A DNA stretch of 64,000 bases from Kutzneria viridogrisea (lineage in GTDB: Bacteria > Actinomycetota > Actinomycetes > Mycobacteriales > Pseudonocardiaceae), in assembly GCA_014138725.1 (NCBI GenBank), contig JACJID010000002.1, positions 1,956,129 to 2,020,128 of the forward strand, read 5' to 3'. The stretch's first letter is position 1, and every line of letters begins with the position of its first letter. Below the pieces are notes generated by a model that saw nothing but the letters and a program-made list of their open reading frames with translations, was not told the origin of the DNA and searched no databases. Positions 26,657-34,741 of the stretch are shown here, in pieces. The position numbers were made by a program, and so were the translations under genes.

Positions 26657-27795
26657 GAACAGCGCACGGCCTCATCGCGATCACCGCGGTGGTCGGCTTG
26701 GCCGTCACCGGGTGCGGCGGCGGCCCGACCACCCAGGCCAGCCAGCCCTCGGGCGAGGGCGGGGACGTCACGGTCCAGATCACCGCCGACGGCTGCCAGC
26801 CGCAGCCCGGGACGGTCAACGGTGGCGTGGTCAACTTCAAGGTGTCCAACAAGGACGCCGCAGCGGTGAGCGAGGCCGAACTGCTCTCCGGCGGGCGCAT
26901 CCTGGGCGAGCAGGAGAACCTGACCCCAGGCCTGGACGGCAGCTTCACCCTCCAACTGTCCCAGGGCGACTACCAGGTCTACTGCCCCGGCGCCAAGCAG
27001 GACCACTGGGACTTCAAGGTCACCGGTGACGCCAAGAACAACTGGAAGAACAACCCCGACCTGGTCAGGGCGACCACCGACTACGGCACCTGGGTCAACG
27101 AGCAGGTCGGCCAGTTGGTGAGCGGTACCAAGGACTTCACCGACGCCGTGAAGGCGGGCGATGCCGACCGGGCGAAGGTGCTCTACGGCAAGGCCCGCGT
27201 GTTCTACGAGCGCGTCGAGCCGGTGGCCGAGATCTGGGGCGACCTGGACAAGAACATCGACGGCCGGGCCGACGACTTCCCCGATGCCAAGGACTTCAAG
27301 GGCTTCCACAAGCTGGAGCAGGCGCTGTTCGAGGCCAGGTCCCTGGACGGCACGGTCCCGGTCGCCGACGAGCTTTACACCAACGTGGGCAAGCTGAGGG
27401 ACCTGGTCGCCAAGGCCACCTTCCAGCCCGCGGAGCTCGCCAACGGGGCCACCGAGCTGATCGACGAGATCCAGAAGACCAAGGTCACCGGCGAGGAGGA
27501 GCGCTACTCGCACATCGACATGGTGGACTTCAAGGCCAACCTGGAGGGTTCGGTCAAGGCGTTCAGCCTGTTGCAGCCCGCGCTGAGCAAGATCGACGCC
27601 GACCTGGCCAAGACCGTGCAGGACCGTGCCGCCGAGGTGGACAAGGCCCTGCGGCCCTACGTGCAGAGCCCCGGCTACCTGGAGACCGGCTACGTGGACT
27701 ACTCCGCGGTGGGCAAGGACCAGCAGAAGGCGCTGTCCCAGTCGGTCAACGCACTGGGCGAGGCCATGTCCAAGGTCGCCGCCAAGGTCGCCTGA
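26653..27795 (+). CDS. efeO: Iron-binding lipoprotein EfeO (Cup-M75)
   Basis: The 380-residue protein has a lipoprotein signal with lipidated Cys21 (LAVTGC). A cupredoxin-like domain follows (about residues 40-130, with DGCQPQPGTVNGG and YQVYCPGAKQDHWDFKV). The rest is the M75 imelysin-like helical domain with the HxxE metal motif in GFHKLEQALFEARSLDG. It binds periplasmic iron for EfeU. It is coupled to efeU by a GTGA overlap. Confidence 0.95.
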   Translation: MRTAHGLIAITAVVGLAVTGCGGGPTTQASQPSGEGGDVTVQITADGCQPQPGTVNGGVVNFKVSNKDAAAVSEAELLSGGRILGEQENLTPGLDGSFTLQLSQGDYQVYCPGAKQDHWDFKVTGDAKNNWKNNPDLVRATTDYGTWVNEQVGQLVSGTKDFTDAVKAGDADRAKVLYGKARVFYERVEPVAEIWGDLDKNIDGRADDFPDAKDFKGFHKLEQALFEARSLDGTVPVADELYTNVGKLRDLVAKATFQPAELANGATELIDEIQKTKVTGEEERYSHIDMVDFKANLEGSVKAFSLLQPALSKIDADLAKTVQDRAAEVDKALRPYVQSPGYLETGYVDYSAVGKDQQKALSQSVNALGEAMSKVAAKVA

Positions 27796-27821
27796 TCTTC
27801 TTGTCGCGGAAGGGGAATCCG

Positions 27822-29054
27822 ATGTCCTCGGTGTCACGGCGGTCCTTGCTGACCGGGATCGGGGCGCTGGGTGTCGGCGCGGTCGGGGTCGGCGGCCTGG
27901 TCGCCGCCGACGCCGCGGGCAGCGCCGCGCCGACGGCGCCCGCACCGCAGATCGTCCCCTTCCGCGGCCAGCGGCAGGCGGGCATCGTCACTCAGCAGCA
28001 GGACCGGCTCACCTTCGCCGCCTTCGACGTGGTGACCAGGAACCGGTCCGAGCTGGTGGAGCTGCTGCGCACCTGGACGGCGGCGGCCGAGTCGATGACC
28101 AGGGGCCAGCAGGTTCCCGGTGGCGCCTCGCAGTTGCAGGCCCCGCCCGCCGACACCGGTGAGGCGGCCGGGCTCAAACCCGGCAACCTGACCGTGACGA
28201 TCGGCTTCGGCCCCTCCCTGTTCGACGACCGGTTCGGCCTTGCCGCCAAGCGGCCCGCGCTGTTGCGGCCGCTGCCGAAGCTGCCGCCGGAGGACCTGGA
28301 CCCGCACTACACCGGCGGGGACCTGTGCGTGCAGGCCTGCGCCGACGACCCGCAGGTGACCTTCCACGTGATCCGCAACCTGGCCCGGCTGGGCGCGGGC
28401 ACCGTGGTGCTGCGCTGGATGCAGCTGGGCTTCGGGCGCACGGCGTCCACCAGCAGCGCGCAGGCCACCCAGCGCAACCTGATGGGCTTCAAGGACGGCA
28501 CCCGCAACCTGCGCGCCGAACAGGCCGAGCTGATCGACCAGCACGTGTGGGTGGGCGCGGAGACCGACCAGCCCTGGCTGCGCGGTGGCAGCTACCTGGT
28601 GGCCCGCCGGATCAGGATGTTCATCGAGACCTGGGACCGGGACTACCTGGGCGACCAGCAGAACGTGTTCGGCAGGTACAAGGGCAGCGGCGCCCCGCTG
28701 ACCGGGGTGAGCGAGTTCGACACCCCGGACTTCGCGGCCAGGGACGCCGAGGGCGGGCTGGTCATCCCCGAGGACGCGCACGTGCGGCTGGCCGCGCCGG
28801 AGCACAACAACGGCACCCGGCTGCTGCGCAGGGGCTACTCGTTCACCGACGGCATCGACCCGACCGGCAACCTGCTCGGCGGCCTGTTCTTCATCGCCTT
28901 CATGCGCAGCCCGGAGCAGTTCATCTCGGTGCAGCGCAAGCTCGGCGAGAGCGACGCGCTCAACGAGTACATCCAGCACATCGGCGGCGGGCTGTTCGCC
29001 TGCCCACCCGGGGTGGGCGCCGGCCAGCACTGGGGCCAATCCCTGTTCGCCTGA
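27822..29054 (+). CDS. efeB: Dye-decolourising haem peroxidase EfeB, Tat-exported
   Basis: The 410-residue protein starts with a Tat signal (SRRSLLTGIGALGVGAVG). The DyP peroxidase domain contains LMGFKDGTRN with the distal Asp, the proximal-His region PEHNNGTRLLRRGYSF, and the C-terminal FIAFMRSPEQFISVQRKLGE. In EfeUOB systems it oxidises ferrous iron or extracts iron from haem outside the membrane. The ATG at 27822 has GGAAGGGG 6 nt before it; the in-frame start 21 nt upstream is rejected. Last gene of the iron operon. Confidence 0.95.
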   Translation: MSSVSRRSLLTGIGALGVGAVGVGGLVAADAAGSAAPTAPAPQIVPFRGQRQAGIVTQQQDRLTFAAFDVVTRNRSELVELLRTWTAAAESMTRGQQVPGGASQLQAPPADTGEAAGLKPGNLTVTIGFGPSLFDDRFGLAAKRPALLRPLPKLPPEDLDPHYTGGDLCVQACADDPQVTFHVIRNLARLGAGTVVLRWMQLGFGRTASTSSAQATQRNLMGFKDGTRNLRAEQAELIDQHVWVGAETDQPWLRGGSYLVARRIRMFIETWDRDYLGDQQNVFGRYKGSGAPLTGVSEFDTPDFAARDAEGGLVIPEDAHVRLAAPEHNNGTRLLRRGYSFTDGIDPTGNLLGGLFFIAFMRSPEQFISVQRKLGESDALNEYIQHIGGGLFACPPGVGAGQHWGQSLFA

Positions 29055-29067
29055 GGCCCGCGCGCTC

Positions 29068-29073
29068 TAGGCT
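29068..29073 (+). promoter_or_regulatory. -10 element (TAGGCT) of a leaderless transcript
   Basis: TAGGCT ends 6 nt before the GTG at 29080; no RBS. It is the same hexamer as before deoD. Confidence 0.5.
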
Positions 29074-29079
29074 TGCGCC

Positions 29080-29697
29080 GTGACCGAACAGCCCGATCCC
29101 CGCGAACTGCGCGCCTCCGACGCAGACCGGGAGAAGGTCGCCAAGGTGCTGCACGAGGCCATGTCCGAGGGTCGGTTGACCGTCGGCGAGCTGGACGAAC
29201 GGCTGAGCGGCCTGTACCAGGCGCGGACCTTCGGTGAGCTGGAGGTCTTCACCAGGGACCTGCCCACCCAGGGCACTCCCGCGCCGGTGCCCGTCCCGAG
29301 TGGACGGTCGCCGCTGATCGGCGGCCAGCCCGACTCCGCCAACGCCGTGGCGATCATGAGCGGGGTGCGCCGCAGGGGCAACTGGGTGGTGCCCGCGCAC
29401 CTGACGGTCTTCGCCTTCTGGGGCGGGGTCGACCTGGACCTGCGTGCGGCCACGTTCCAGCAGCGCGAGTGCACGATCACCGCCACGGCGATCATGGGCG
29501 GGGTGACCATCATCGTGCCGCCCGAGCTGACCGTGCAGGTCCAGGGCATCGGCGTGATGGGCGGCTTCGACCGGGACGCGGCCGGGGTCGGCGACCCGAA
29601 CGGGCCGGTGCTGCGCGTCAACGGGCTGGCGTTCTGGGGCGGGGTGCAGATCAAGCGCAAGCCGCGCAAGTCCGACCGCCGCAAGCTCACCCGCTGA
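29080..29697 (+). CDS. DUF1707 and LiaF-like C-terminal domain protein
   Basis: The 205-residue protein has an N-terminal DUF1707 domain (LRASDADREKVAKVLHEAMSEG...LDERL), then a linker, then a beta-rich C-terminal part. That part has the repeated IMSGVRRRGNW, FWGGVDLDLR, IMGGVTIIVPPELTVQV and FWGGVQIK units typical of the LiaF/DUF2154 cell-wall-active domain. LiaF-like domains take part in envelope stress sensing in firmicutes; the role here is unknown. No membrane span is visible. Three 21-bp repeats follow its stop. Confidence 0.88.
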   Translation: MTEQPDPRELRASDADREKVAKVLHEAMSEGRLTVGELDERLSGLYQARTFGELEVFTRDLPTQGTPAPVPVPSGRSPLIGGQPDSANAVAIMSGVRRRGNWVVPAHLTVFAFWGGVDLDLRAATFQQRECTITATAIMGGVTIIVPPELTVQVQGIGVMGGFDRDAAGVGDPNGPVLRVNGLAFWGGVQIKRKPRKSDRRKLTR

Positions 29698-29701
29698 ACC
29701 G

Positions 29702-29754
29702 GCGAGTCCCGCTCACCCACGCGCGAGTCCCGCCCACAGGCACGCGAGTCCCGC
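29702..29754 (+). repeat. Three 21-bp repeats, GCGAGTCCCGC family
   Basis: Perfect GCGAGTCCCGC copies start at 29702, 29723 and 29744 (21-bp period), beginning 5 nt after the DUF1707 gene stop, again in sense orientation. Spacers are 10 nt and differ. Confidence 0.9.
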
Positions 29755-29866
29755 TCGAACGGCCCAAGCTCACCCGCTGGCGTCAGCGTGTCGCCGCACG
29801 ACATTCACCCTCACGGAGTCCACTGGCACACCTAGACTGAACCCGCGGCGAACGACGGGGGTCGTT

Positions 29867-30157
29867 ATGGTGAACGTGGTCGCGCTGACCCTGGATGGCG
29901 GTCAGCACGTGCTGGTGGAGGTCGACGACGACGCCAGCGGCGGGGTGAGTCGCTCCGAACAGCTGGTCAGCCAGGCGGGCGGGGCGCTGCGGGAGGCGTT
30001 CGAGCGCGTGCAGCCGACCCTGCTGGCGGCGCTGGCCAGCATCCAGCAGGGCTCGGAGGCGCCGACCGAGGTCAGCCTCCAGTTCGGCATCAAGTTCAGT
30101 GCGACGGCCGCCTCGGAGGCCACCTGCACGATCACCGCCGACTGGCGGCGGGACTAG
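29867..30157 (+). CDS. CU044_2847-type (trypsin-co-occurring domain) small protein
   Basis: The 96-residue protein matches the short family in which a strand (NVVALTLDGGQHVLVEVDDD) is followed by two helices (LREAFERVQPTLLAALASI) and the ending VSLQFGIKFSATAASEATCTITADW. Such domains are often encoded next to trypsin-like proteases or in conflict-system operons, probably as binding modules. Here the neighbour is a convergent DivIVA-repeat gene, whose 3' end overlaps by 26 bp. A TAGACT hexamer at 29835 gives a leader with a GGGGGT RBS before the ATG. Confidence 0.75.
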   Translation: MVNVVALTLDGGQHVLVEVDDDASGGVSRSEQLVSQAGGALREAFERVQPTLLAALASIQQGSEAPTEVSLQFGIKFSATAASEATCTITADWRRD

Positions 30158-30875
30158 CTGCCAACTGCGCCTCGACCAAGTCCAGGAAGGCGTCCACCTC
30201 GTCCTGGTCGTAGCCGCGACCGCGCTGCTCAGGCTCGCCGAAGGTGATCTCGCGGACGTGCCGCGCGGTGAGCCCGCCCGTGCCGCGCAGGGTCGCCGCG
30301 ACCGCGTCGAGGAAGGCGTCCACCTCGTCCTCCTGGTAGCCGAACTCGTCCAGCTTCGCCGCGTGGAAGCCAACCCGCTCCACGTCCCCGGCCGTGAGCA
30401 GGTGCGGCGGGTCCAGCCTGCGGTCGGCCAGCTTCTCCAGTGCCATCGCCACCACGAGCAGGAACGAGTCCACACCCTCCTCCTCGTAGCCGTCGCTGCC
30501 GACCGCGGCGGTGGCGAACTTGACCTCGCGCACCTCCTGCACGGTCAGGTCGTCGGCCCCGTGCAGGGCGGCGACCACGCGATCGATGAACGCGTCCACC
30601 TCGGCCATGTCGTAGCCACTGCCCAGCCCGGCCAGGGTCTCCGCGGCCAGGTTCAGGAACACGTCCACCTCGGCGTCGAAGTAGCCGGGCTCGCCGCGCG
30701 GCGGCTTGCGGAACCGGATCGAGTGCACGTCCTCGGCGGTCAGGCCGTCCCGCCCGCGCAGGGTCGCCTCGATGCGGTCCACGAACCGGTCCACCTCGTC
30801 GGCGTTGTAGCCGCGGCGGCCCGATGGGGGTGCGCTGAACCGGACTTCTCGCACTTCGTCAGGGGTGAGTGTCAC
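30132..30875 (-). CDS. Protein built of six DivIVA-type repeat motifs
   Basis: The 247-residue product is almost only repeats of the first 30-35 residues of DivIVA: VREVRFSAPPSGRRGYNADEV, VHSIRFRKPPRGEPGYFDAEV, a half repeat GSGYDMAEVDAFID, VREVKFATAAVGSDGYEEEG, VERVGFHAAKLDEFGYQEDEV and VREITFGEPEQRGRGYDQDEV. Each ends in an EVDxFLD helix. In true DivIVA/Wag31 this motif occurs once, followed by a long coiled coil, and binds curved membrane. The coiled coil is missing here. The GTG at 30875 has GAGGAGG 4 nt upstream. Function is unknown; multivalent membrane binding is a guess. Confidence 0.8.
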   Translation of the reverse strand: MTLTPDEVREVRFSAPPSGRRGYNADEVDRFVDRIEATLRGRDGLTAEDVHSIRFRKPPRGEPGYFDAEVDVFLNLAAETLAGLGSGYDMAEVDAFIDRVVAALHGADDLTVQEVREVKFATAAVGSDGYEEEGVDSFLLVVAMALEKLADRRLDPPHLLTAGDVERVGFHAAKLDEFGYQEDEVDAFLDAVAATLRGTGGLTARHVREITFGEPEQRGRGYDQDEVDAFLDLVEAQLAASPAASRR

Positions 30876-30920
30876 GGTGCCTCCTCGCTGTCCTGAGTAG
30901 GTACGCACCAAGTGGCCACT

Positions 30921-30926
30921 TAGACT
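30921..30926 (+). promoter_or_regulatory. -10 element (TAGACT) before deoC
   Basis: TAGACT ends 8 nt before the deoC ATG; no RBS is seen. A leaderless or near-leaderless deoC operon mRNA is inferred. Confidence 0.5.
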
Positions 30927-30934
30927 CGATACTC

Positions 30935-31870
30935 ATGACAGAGCTGTCGGAGGTCACGCGCGACGACGCGTCCCTGCGCCGATTCCTGCACGGGCTTCCC
31001 GGTGTGGACCAGGTGGGAGTCGAGCAGCGGGCCGCGGGTCTGGCGACCAGGAGCATCAAGAAGGCCTCCAAGCTGTGGGCCATCGACACAGCCATCTCCA
31101 TGGTGGATCTCACAACCCTGGAGGGCGCGGACACGCCCGGCAAGGTCCGAACGTTGGCAGCCAAGGCCCGCCGACCGGACGCCGAGTATCCGGAGGTCCC
31201 GCACGTCGGCGCGGTCTGCGTGTACCCCGACCTGGTGGAGACGGCCGTGACCGCGCTGGTCGGCAGCGGGGTCGGCGTGGCCAGCGTGGCCACGGCCTTC
31301 CCCTCCGGCCGGTCCAACCGTCAGGTCAAGATCGCCGACACCGAGATGGCGGTGGCCGCGGGCGCCAGCGAGATCGACATGGTGATCGACCGCGGCGCCT
31401 TCCTGTCCGGCCGCTACGGCCAGGTGTACGAGGAGATCGTGGCGGTGAAGGCGGCCTGTGGGGACGCGCACCTCAAGGTCATCCTGGAGACCGGTGAGCT
31501 GTCCACCTACGACAACGTGCGCCGCGCCTCCTGGCTGGCCCTGCTCGCGGGCGGGGACTTCATCAAGACCTCCACCGGCAAGGTCTCCCCCGCCGCCACC
31601 CTGCCGGTGACGCACGTGATGTTGCAGGCCGTCCGAGACTGGCGGGACCGCACCGGGCAGCTGCGCGGGGTCAAGCCCGCGGGCGGCATCCGCAACACCA
31701 AGGACGCCATCCGCTACCTGGTGGCCGTGCACGAGGTGGCCGGACCGGAGTGGCTCACGCCGAGCCTGTTCCGCTTCGGCGCCTCCAGCCTGCTCAACGA
31801 CCTGCTGATGCAACGACGCACTCAGCTCGAAGGCCACTACAGCGGCCCGGACTACGTGACGGTGGACTGA
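30935..31870 (+). CDS. deoC: Deoxyribose-phosphate aldolase
   Basis: The 311-residue class I aldolase splits 2-deoxyribose-5-phosphate into glyceraldehyde-3-phosphate and acetaldehyde. Visible motifs are VCVYPDLVETAV, GVGVASVATAFPSGRS, LKVILETGEL (Schiff-base Lys region) and DFIKTSTGKVSPAAT with the proton-relay Lys. An N-terminal extension of about 50 residues precedes the barrel, as in the actinobacterial long type. The ATG at 30935 fits the -10. The following aldehyde dehydrogenase gene is 3 nt away and can oxidise the acetaldehyde formed. Confidence 0.95.
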   Translation: MTELSEVTRDDASLRRFLHGLPGVDQVGVEQRAAGLATRSIKKASKLWAIDTAISMVDLTTLEGADTPGKVRTLAAKARRPDAEYPEVPHVGAVCVYPDLVETAVTALVGSGVGVASVATAFPSGRSNRQVKIADTEMAVAAGASEIDMVIDRGAFLSGRYGQVYEEIVAVKAACGDAHLKVILETGELSTYDNVRRASWLALLAGGDFIKTSTGKVSPAATLPVTHVMLQAVRDWRDRTGQLRGVKPAGGIRNTKDAIRYLVAVHEVAGPEWLTPSLFRFGASSLLNDLLMQRRTQLEGHYSGPDYVTVD

Positions 31871-31873
31871 CAC

Positions 31874-33319
31874 ATGACGATGGGCCCAGAAAATTGGCAC
31901 TACGCGCCCGCACCTGAATCGCGGGACATCGCCAACCTCAAGGCCAACTACCAGATGTTCGTCGACGGCAAGTTCGTCGACGGCGCCGGTGAGCCGCTCA
32001 AGACCGTCAACCCGGCCACCGAGGAGGTGCTCGCCGAGGTCAGCACCGCCTCGGCCGCCGACGTGGACAACGCGGTGAAGGTCGCCCGCCGGGCGCACGA
32101 CAAGGTCTGGGGCCGCATGCCCGGCTCCGAGCGCGCCAAGTACCTGTTCCGCATCGCGCGGCTGGTGCAGGAGCGCTCGCGCGAGCTGGCCGTGCTGGAG
32201 AGCCTGGACAACGGCAAGCCGATCAAGGAATCCCGGGACGTGGACGTGCCCACGGCCGCCGCGCACTTCTTCTACCACGCGGGCTGGGCGGACAAGCTGG
32301 GCTACGCGGGCTTCGGCCCCTCGCCCAGGTCCCTGGGCGTGGCCGGTCAGGTGATCCCGTGGAACTTCCCGCTGCTGATGGCCGCGTGGAAGATCGCCCC
32401 GGCGCTGGCCTGCGGCAACACCGTGGTGCTCAAGCCCGCCGAGACCACCCCGCTGACCGCGCTGGTGCTCGGCGAGATCTGCCAGCAGGCCGAACTGCCG
32501 CCCGGGGTGGTCAACATCCTGCCCGGGGCCGGTGACGTGGGCAGCGAGCTGGTCAACCACGCCGGTGTCGACAAGGTGGCCTTCACCGGGTCCACCGAGG
32601 TGGGCAAGCTCATCCAGCGCTCGCTGGCGGGCAGCGGCAAGAAGCTGACCCTGGAGCTGGGCGGCAAGGCCGCCAACATCGTGTTCGACGACGCCCCGCT
32701 GGACCAGGCCGTCGAGGGCATCGTCAACGGCATCTTCTTCAACCAGGGCCACGTGTGCTGTGCCGGGTCCCGGCTGCTGGTGCAGGAGTCGGTGGCCGAG
32801 GAGCTGCTGGAGAAGCTGCGCCAGCGGGTGTCCACGCTGCGGCTGGGCGACCCGCTGGACAAGAACACCGACGTGGGCGCGATCAACTCCAAGGCCCAGC
32901 TGGACAGGATCCGCGAGCTGACCGAGTCCGGGGACGCCGAGGGCGCCGACCGCTGGACCAGCCCGTGCCCCGTGCCGGACAAGGGCTTCTTCTTCGCGCC
33001 CACCGTGTTCTCCGGGGTGCAGCAGTCCATGCGCATCGCCCGCGAGGAGATCTTCGGGCCGGTGCTGTCGGTGCTGACCTTCCGCACCCCCGAAGAGGCC
33101 GTGGCCAAGGCCAACAACACCCCGTACGGGCTGTCCGCCGGGATCTGGACCGAGAAGGGCTCCCGGATCCTGTGGGCCGCGCAGCGCATGCGCGCCGGTG
33201 TGGTGTGGTCCAACACGTTCAACCGCTTCGACCCCACCGCCCCGTTCGGCGGCTACCAGGAGTCGGGCTTCGGCCGCGAGGGTGGCCGTGCTGGTCTGGA
33301 GGCGTACCTCGATGTCTGA
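31874..33319 (+). CDS. Aldehyde dehydrogenase, full-length
   Basis: The 481-residue NAD(P)-dependent enzyme is of normal length for the family. It has VIPWNFPLLMAAWKIAPAL, KPAETTPLTALVLGE (cofactor), FTGSTEVGKLIQ, the general base Glu in LELGGKAANIV and the catalytic Cys in NQGHVCCAGSRL. EIFGPVLSVLTF and the C-terminal PFGGYQESGFGRE are intact. Encoded directly behind deoC, it probably converts acetaldehyde to acetate in deoxyribose use. It overlaps the next gene by 8 bases. Confidence 0.93.
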   Translation: MTMGPENWHYAPAPESRDIANLKANYQMFVDGKFVDGAGEPLKTVNPATEEVLAEVSTASAADVDNAVKVARRAHDKVWGRMPGSERAKYLFRIARLVQERSRELAVLESLDNGKPIKESRDVDVPTAAAHFFYHAGWADKLGYAGFGPSPRSLGVAGQVIPWNFPLLMAAWKIAPALACGNTVVLKPAETTPLTALVLGEICQQAELPPGVVNILPGAGDVGSELVNHAGVDKVAFTGSTEVGKLIQRSLAGSGKKLTLELGGKAANIVFDDAPLDQAVEGIVNGIFFNQGHVCCAGSRLLVQESVAEELLEKLRQRVSTLRLGDPLDKNTDVGAINSKAQLDRIRELTESGDAEGADRWTSPCPVPDKGFFFAPTVFSGVQQSMRIAREEIFGPVLSVLTFRTPEEAVAKANNTPYGLSAGIWTEKGSRILWAAQRMRAGVVWSNTFNRFDPTAPFGGYQESGFGREGGRAGLEAYLDV

Positions 33320-34172
33320 TCGCGTGACCGTGGCCAAGACGTACAAGCTCTACATCGGCGGCGCCTTCCCGCGTTCGGAGTCCGGGCGGGTCTACCCGGT
33401 CGCCGACTCGCGCGGCGGCTTCCTGGCCAACGCGGCCCAGGCCAGCCGCAAGGACGCGCGCGAGGCGGTCGCCGCCGCGCGCAAGGCCTTCCCGGGCTGG
33501 TCCGGCGCCACCGCGTACAACCGGGGCCAGGTGCTCTACCGGGTCGCCGAACTGCTGGAGGGCCGTCGCGCGCAGTTCGTGCACGAGGTCACCGCCAGCG
33601 AGGGCGTGAAGCGCGCCGAGGCGATCGTGGACGCCGCGATCGACCGCTGGGTCTGGTACGCGGGCTGGACCGACAAGCTGGCCGCCGTGCTCGGGTCCTC
33701 GAACCCGGTCGCGGGGCCGTACTTCTCGTTCAGCACCCCCGAGCCCACCGGGGTCGTCGCCGTGCTCGCCCCGCAGCACTCCAGCCTGCTCGGGCTGGTC
33801 AGCGTGCTCGCACCGGTGATCGCCGCGGGCAACACCTGCGTGGTGGTCAGCAGCCAGGACCGGCCGCTGCCCGCGATCACCCTGTCCGAGGTGCTGGCCA
33901 CCTCCGACGTGCCGGGCGGCGTGGTCAACGTGCTCACCGGCCGCACGGCCGAGCTGGCCCCGTGGCTGGCCGCGCACGCCGACGTGAACGCGCTGGACCT
34001 GACCGGGGCGCCGGACTCCACGCGCACCGAACTGGAGAAGGCCGCCGCGGGCACCGTGAAACGCGTGCTGCGGGCACCGAGGACCGAGCCGGACTGGACC
34101 CGCGAGCCGGACATGGCGCGGATGCGCGCGGTGCTGGAGACCAAGACCGTCTGGCACCCGATGGGCGTCTAG
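33312..34172 (+). CDS. Truncated aldehyde dehydrogenase-like protein without catalytic Cys
   Basis: The 286-residue protein aligns with the cofactor-binding half of aldehyde dehydrogenases: YKLYIGGAFPRSESGRVYPV, ARKAFPGWSGATAYNRGQVLYR, TGVVAVLAPQHSSLLGLVSVLAP, AAGNTCVVVSSQ, VPGGVVNVLTG. It then ends where the catalytic domain should begin. There is no FTGS loop, no Glu base and no Cys. The reading frame is clean and the gene is coupled to the full-length ALDH, so it is not a fresh frameshift. It may be a regulatory or dimerising partner of the first ALDH; this is inference. Confidence 0.88.
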   Translation: MSDRVTVAKTYKLYIGGAFPRSESGRVYPVADSRGGFLANAAQASRKDAREAVAAARKAFPGWSGATAYNRGQVLYRVAELLEGRRAQFVHEVTASEGVKRAEAIVDAAIDRWVWYAGWTDKLAAVLGSSNPVAGPYFSFSTPEPTGVVAVLAPQHSSLLGLVSVLAPVIAAGNTCVVVSSQDRPLPAITLSEVLATSDVPGGVVNVLTGRTAELAPWLAAHADVNALDLTGAPDSTRTELEKAAAGTVKRVLRAPRTEPDWTREPDMARMRAVLETKTVWHPMGV

Positions 34173-34741
34173 TCCAGCTCCACCAGCGCACGGTCGAAGA
34201 TCGCGCGAAGCGTGTCGGTCGAGTCCACCATGCTCGACCGGCACGCTTCGTTGTACTCGGCGGGGTCCATGCCCGCGAAGTCCAGCCGCCAGCCCGCCTG
34301 CAACCCGAGCTGGCGGAAGAACGCCCGCTGCGAACGACCATTGCCCTCGCGGAACGGGTGCAGGGCGTTGACCTCGCTGAAGTAGTGCGTGAACCGGTCC
34401 AGGAACTCGTCCCGGCCCAGGCCCGTCAGCAGCTGCTCCTCACGCAGCCGCCCGAGCAGCAGCTCCCCGTACGAGCGGATGTGCCGCCAGTGCGCGAAGG
34501 CCGCCGACCGCGCGATGTCCACCCGGCGCGGCTCGCCCGCCCAGTCGTAGACGTCCTGGAACAGGTGGCGGTGGAACCGGCACAGGTGTGCCAGGTCGTA
34601 CCGGCCCGGCAGCGGGTTGAGCGCCAACTGCTGGGCGCGCAAGGTGGTCACGTCGAACTCGACCTGGCGCAGCAGTTCGGCGTCGGCGATCTCGTAGCGG
34701 TTGAGCAGCACCCCGTCGGCGCCGCAGTACGGATCCGTCAC
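34169..34741 (-). CDS. Fic-domain toxin (putative AMP-transferase)
   Basis: The 190-residue protein has the intact Fic motif HPFREGNGR (residues 128-136) with catalytic His128. The flap precedes it (VYDWAGEPRRVDIARS, residues 64-80). Fic enzymes transfer AMP or another nucleotide part to target proteins. No inhibitory helix with an S/T-x-x-x-E-G motif is visible inside this protein, so it should be class I, controlled by a separate antitoxin. That is the preceding gene, which overlaps it by 4 bases (ATGA). Its 3' end overlaps the convergent truncated ALDH gene by 4 bp. Confidence 0.92.
   Translation of the reverse strand: MTDPYCGADGVLLNRYEIADAELLRQVEFDVTTLRAQQLALNPLPGRYDLAHLCRFHRHLFQDVYDWAGEPRRVDIARSAAFAHWRHIRSYGELLLGRLREEQLLTGLGRDEFLDRFTHYFSEVNALHPFREGNGRSQRAFFRQLGLQAGWRLDFAGMDPAEYNEACRSSMVDSTDTLRAIFDRALVELD

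Noticed and set aside
30920..33346. Minus-strand open frame of 808 codons opposite deoC and the aldehyde dehydrogenase
   Set aside because: Antisense shadow of two motif-rich genes; no RBS or protein motif of its own.
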